A DNA stretch of 9,286 bases. Source: Thermoplasmatales archaeon ex4484_6 (GTDB lineage Archaea; Thermoplasmatota; Penumbrarchaeia; Penumbrarchaeales; Penumbrarchaeaceae). The notes under the pieces are model-generated. The model was not told the DNA's origin and did not search any database. It worked only from the letters and a program-made list of their open reading frames with translations. Where the stretch lies: positions 1 through 9,286 of the forward strand of contig NJDO01000065.1 of the NCBI GenBank assembly GCA_002254385.1, given 5' to 3'. How positions within the stretch are numbered: the stretch's first letter is position 1; each line of letters begins with the position of its first letter. Positions 6,779-9,286 of the stretch are shown in pieces. The translations under genes were made by a program, and so were the position numbers.

Positions 6779-7798
6779 TCAAGAATGATTGGCATATTTT
6801 TCCGAAGCGGGGAATTCCAGACGGAATATGGCCCCCCCATTCTTCCCATCATGAACGGATATGGAACCACCGTATCTATGCATGGTCCTCTCCACAAGAT
6901 GAAGACCCATTCCCATCCCCTTGCTCTTTGATGTGGTGAATCCCTCATTGAATATCTTATCCCTATCTTTCTCCTTTATCCCGGAGCCGTTATCCTCCAC
7001 CTCCACAACTATCCTGTCCGGGTCCGGATTCATGATCCTTATATCTACCCTGGTTGCTCCACCATGTTTGATGGAATTCGAAATGATATTGTCGAATATG
7101 GATGACAGCGCCTCATCAGCCATTACCGTTGCCTTGCCCTCGACATCAACGTCAATGAAATGATTCCGGGTGATGACCCTGATCACATCCTCGAGATGGT
7201 ATTCCCTGAGATTCGTTCCGATCATGTAGAAGTTCTCAAGATCCTTCATGGAACCGATGAGTTCCACGCTTCTCTTTGCCGCCCTCATGGAATTATCGAG
7301 AAGACGGTCCTCTCCGTCCTCGAAATAATGTTCCAGACCCATGATGACTATCATGAGATTGTTAAGCATGTCATGGCGAAGGATGCGGTTCACCATCTTC
7401 AGCAGCTCGTTAACGTTGCGAAGCCTCTCCTGGGCTTCTCTTTCTGTAGTGATGTCCATTATGGAGTATATGGGGTATATCTGACCCTCGAACTCTATCC
7501 TGTCACAGCTCACGAGAACATCGATCATCTTCCCGGTTGCGGACCTCAGTCTGCACTCATACTTTCCCGATTTACAGTATCTGCCGTCCATAAGGGATTG
7601 TCCGCTCTCATCGAATAGAAATTCCAGCAGGACCTTCCCCTTGAGTTCTTCCTCCGAAAGTCCGAACAATGCATTTGCATAAGGGTTCATGTCCAGTATT
7701 CTTCCATCATCCGAGGATACCTGCAGCACCCCCGCAGGTATGGAATTGAGTATCCTTCTGAACTTGTCCCTTTCCAGTCTTTCCCTGTCCGCCGTCAT
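6779..7798 (-). CDS. Soluble PAS-domain sensor histidine kinase
   Basis: This 339-residue protein has no signal peptide or membrane segment, so it should sense something in the cytosol. A PAS domain spans about 10-125 (FRRILNSIPAGVLQV, DGRILDMNPYANALFG, and a PAC-like end IYSIMDITTEREAQERL). The dimerisation helix carries the phosphoacceptor His142 in NRILRHDMLNNL, of the type seen in euryarchaeal kinases. The ATPase domain has the N-box IFDNIISNSIKHG (Asn237/Asn241), the G1 box EDNGSGI (268-274), the F-box IFNEGFTTS (282-290) and the G2 box KGMGMGLHL (293-301), all intact. The ATG at 7798 is the only start before an in-frame stop; GAGG lies 8 nt upstream. No response regulator or receiver domain is in the window, so its partner is elsewhere. 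It is divergent from the next secreted-protein gene and may help regulate it, but that is inference from position only. Confidence 0.9.
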   Translation of the reverse strand: MTADRERLERDKFRRILNSIPAGVLQVSSDDGRILDMNPYANALFGLSEEELKGKVLLEFLFDESGQSLMDGRYCKSGKYECRLRSATGKMIDVLVSCDRIEFEGQIYPIYSIMDITTEREAQERLRNVNELLKMVNRILRHDMLNNLMIVIMGLEHYFEDGEDRLLDNSMRAAKRSVELIGSMKDLENFYMIGTNLREYHLEDVIRVITRNHFIDVDVEGKATVMADEALSSIFDNIISNSIKHGGATRVDIRIMNPDPDRIVVEVEDNGSGIKEKDRDKIFNEGFTTSKSKGMGMGLHLVERTMHRYGGSISVHDGKNGGAIFRLEFPASEKYANHS

Positions 7799-7858
7799 CT
7801 GACATTCCTCGGATAGTTCCGGATATTCCTGTCATCATCCATGGCTGTTCCCGCACCC

Positions 7859-7921
7859 TAAAAAGGATGGAACAAACATGACATTGATGTGGATTCTGCT
7901 TATTTCTTAAAAAAGGATTGG
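7859..7921 (-). promoter_or_regulatory. Two candidate TATA elements for the histidine kinase gene
   Basis: On the minus strand, CCATCCTTTTTA (plus 7859-7870) and CCAATCCTTTTTTA (plus 7908-7921) are near-repeats. Each looks like a purine/C-rich upstream element joined to a T-rich TATA-like box. They would give transcripts with leaders of roughly 40 and 85 nt. The similarity of the two copies suggests tandem promoters or a repeated regulator site. There is no experimental support. Confidence 0.3.
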
Positions 7922-8048
7922 TTTTGATATCAACAAAAGGAATTCATGAACAATCGGACACAAATGATAATACATTCGTATCCGAACTTTTATCCCCCAC
8001 CCCCAGAGATATTGTGTGTAAGAGGAATTAAGATACATTCAAATAGCG

Positions 8049-8111
8049 GATCGACCGGATGCATTAAAAAATCTATTTGATGAAAAACAAGGGATGATCA
8101 ACCGGATTCAT
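8049..8111. repeat. 16-bp direct repeat pair upstream of the secreted-protein gene
   Basis: GATCGACCGGATGCAT (8049-8064) and GATCAACCGGATTCAT (8096-8111) match at 14 of 16 positions, with starts 47 bp apart. They lie ahead of the TATA-like box at 8135-8142, where an archaeal regulator could bind. Confidence 0.5.
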
Positions 8112-8134
8112 ATGAGGCATATAACTGCATATCA

Positions 8135-8142
8135 TTTTTATA
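8135..8142 (+). promoter_or_regulatory. TATA-like box of the secreted-protein gene
   Basis: TTTTTATA lies 46 bp ahead of the ATG at 8189. Archaeal transcription starts about 22-26 bp after the box, so the leader would be about 20-25 nt, enough to hold the ribosome binding site GGGGAG at 8177-8182. The spacing fits well. It is a prediction only. Confidence 0.42.
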
Positions 8143-8188
8143 GAAGATAATTCAATGGTTCGAGGTTCAGTATTATGGGGAGTTCCAG

Positions 8189-9286
8189 ATGGACAGAATC
8201 TTATCCTCGTTCATGATAATCGCCATTATGTCGTTCCTTATCTCACCATCCCCCCATCACTCCCAGATGTCCCATGACAATTCGACAAGGGACATGAACC
8301 CGACGACGTGCATATCGGTGAACCTCACCTTCATGAACGGTACGCCTGCTTCCGGTTTCACGGTAGAACTCGATGCGTTGACAGGTGGCGGTTCCGTCTC
8401 GAACATTACCGATAACGCGGGGCGCACAGCCCTCTACCCCGGGCCCTCATTCTTCGGTCCGGGAACCATCTACGCAATGGACAATTCATCGACAAGAAGG
8501 TGCAGACAGGAAGTGTACATTCTCCCGTTTCACTCCCAGGAATTCGATTTCAATGTATCCGGTCCCTCACCGCTCAATATCTCCATCTCGGGGATCGTTT
8601 CGGACAGAAAGTGGGACGGCATCATCTCGGGAGCCAGGGTGGAAGTGAGCGGTATCGATACATTCGGAAATCCATTCAACCTCACGGACATCACAACGAT
8701 AGACGGAGCTTTCCACTTCGATGTCCCCTACGCGGACGGAGGATATCACATAGAAGTTCTCGACCTGCCCTCCTTCCACGGAACGTACCTTGACATCCCG
8801 TTGATACCCGGCAAGAACGATTACTCCCTGGAGTTGAAACTGCAACCAATCATTCCCGAGGACTCCACGATCCAACTGAGGTTCACGGACAACGGATCCG
8901 GAACCATTGACGGGGACATGCTCCACATCTCCGGTACCACTTCCGACATGAACCATCTTCCCTTTGATAGGTCCATTCCCTGTCAGAACGAGACAGGATG
9001 GTGGAAAGCGGAGGTTCCCGACGGGGAATACGGTATCACATGGTATTCCGGCGAACCGGGAGAGAATCTGACGATAGACATGAGCTTTCAGCTCGTGATG
9101 AACGGGAGCAGCATTGTAAAGGAATTCCCCCTCAAGCTCCCCGAGTTGGGGAACATCGAGGTGAGTGTCAGGGACGTTTCGGGACCGATAGGGAATTCCA
9201 GTGTGACATGGCCCAGAAGGGAGTTCCTTACGGATAACGGTCTTCTCGGTATGGAAGGCAGGGCAGCAACGGATCCCTCCGGAGTT
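8189..9286 (+). CDS. Secreted beta-sandwich repeat protein, 3' end outside the window
   Basis: The frame is open from the ATG at 8189 to the window edge, giving 366 residues with no stop. An in-frame stop at 8141-8143 leaves this as the only ATG, and GGGGAG lies 6 nt ahead of it. The N-terminus MDRILSSFMIIAIMSFLIS is a likely signal peptide. What follows is a chain of beta-rich modules: about 40-115 (Ig-like, with TDNAGRTAL), about 130-218 (like a carboxypeptidase regulatory domain: ISGIVSD, GARVEVSG, TTIDGAFHFDVP), about 226-318, and a further module starting at about 320. About 13 N-x-S/T sequons suggest a glycosylated surface protein. No enzymatic domain appears in the visible part. It is divergent from the histidine kinase. 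Its full length, and whether it has a membrane anchor like its neighbour, cannot be seen. Confidence 0.85.
   Translation, partial: MDRILSSFMIIAIMSFLISPSPHHSQMSHDNSTRDMNPTTCISVNLTFMNGTPASGFTVELDALTGGGSVSNITDNAGRTALYPGPSFFGPGTIYAMDNSSTRRCRQEVYILPFHSQEFDFNVSGPSPLNISISGIVSDRKWDGIISGARVEVSGIDTFGNPFNLTDITTIDGAFHFDVPYADGGYHIEVLDLPSFHGTYLDIPLIPGKNDYSLELKLQPIIPEDSTIQLRFTDNGSGTIDGDMLHISGTTSDMNHLPFDRSIPCQNETGWWKAEVPDGEYGITWYSGEPGENLTIDMSFQLVMNGSSIVKEFPLKLPELGNIEVSVRDVSGPIGNSSVTWPRREFLTDNGLLGMEGRAATDPSGV

Larger units (their letters stand above)
7799..8188. other. 390-bp AT-rich intergenic region between divergent genes
   Basis: No open frame of convincing composition and no tRNA-like fold was seen. The region holds candidate promoters for the kinase (minus) and the secreted protein (plus). 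It also holds a 16-bp imperfect direct repeat (8049-8064 and 8096-8111), three CATAT steps at 9-10 bp spacing (8109, 8118, 8128), and the 10-bp palindrome TTGATATCAA (7924-7933). It is much richer in A/T than the flanking genes. A small RNA cannot be excluded. Confidence 0.6.

Noticed and set aside
7924..7933. TTGATATCAA palindrome as an operator
   Set aside because: A 10-bp AT-rich palindrome is expected often by chance in a region of this composition.

Overview
The window looks archaeal, most likely from the phylum Thermoplasmatota; this is inference without a database search. The signs are these. The sensor kinase has an N-R-I-L-R-H-D H-box of the kind common in euryarchaeal kinases. Ribosome binding sites such as GGTGATC and GAGGTG sit close to the starts. 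There are TATA-like boxes about 20-25 nt ahead of plausible transcription starts. Arginine is often AGG/AGA and isoleucine often ATA. Two secreted proteins are dense in N-x-S/T sequons, as expected for archaeal N-glycosylated surface proteins. The main counter-signal is a clearly bacterial-type ribonuclease PH.

Layout, left to right. A gene on the minus strand starts at 53 and leaves the window at its left edge. A 266-bp divergent intergenic region (54-319) separates it from a plus-strand pair: a phenylacetate-CoA ligase family enzyme (320-1609) and a bacterial-type RNase PH (1649-2362). After a 204-bp gap comes a 1378-residue membrane-anchored cell-surface protein (2567-6703). It has a signal peptide, a gingipain-like C25 cysteine peptidase domain, about five Ig-like repeats, a calcium-binding EF/TSP3-like segment, one transmembrane helix and a histidine-rich tail predicted to be cytoplasmic. 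It converges on a soluble PAS-domain histidine kinase on the minus strand (7798-6779). A 390-bp AT-rich intergenic region with repeats and candidate promoters separates the kinase from a divergent plus-strand gene (8189 to the right edge). That gene encodes another secreted, sequon-rich beta-sandwich protein, cut off by the window.

The left half is intracellular metabolism and RNA processing (acyl-CoA activation, tRNA 3' trimming). The right half is a cell-surface module of two secreted glycoprotein-like proteins on either side of a cytosolic sensor kinase with no adjacent response regulator. No mobile element, CRISPR array, tRNA or rRNA was seen. The points most worth follow-up are the C25 protein's 19-histidine intracellular tail and unusual G-H-C active-site segment, the bacterial-type RNase PH without its usual N-terminal R-x-D-G-R, and the repeat-containing intergenic region between the kinase and the last gene.
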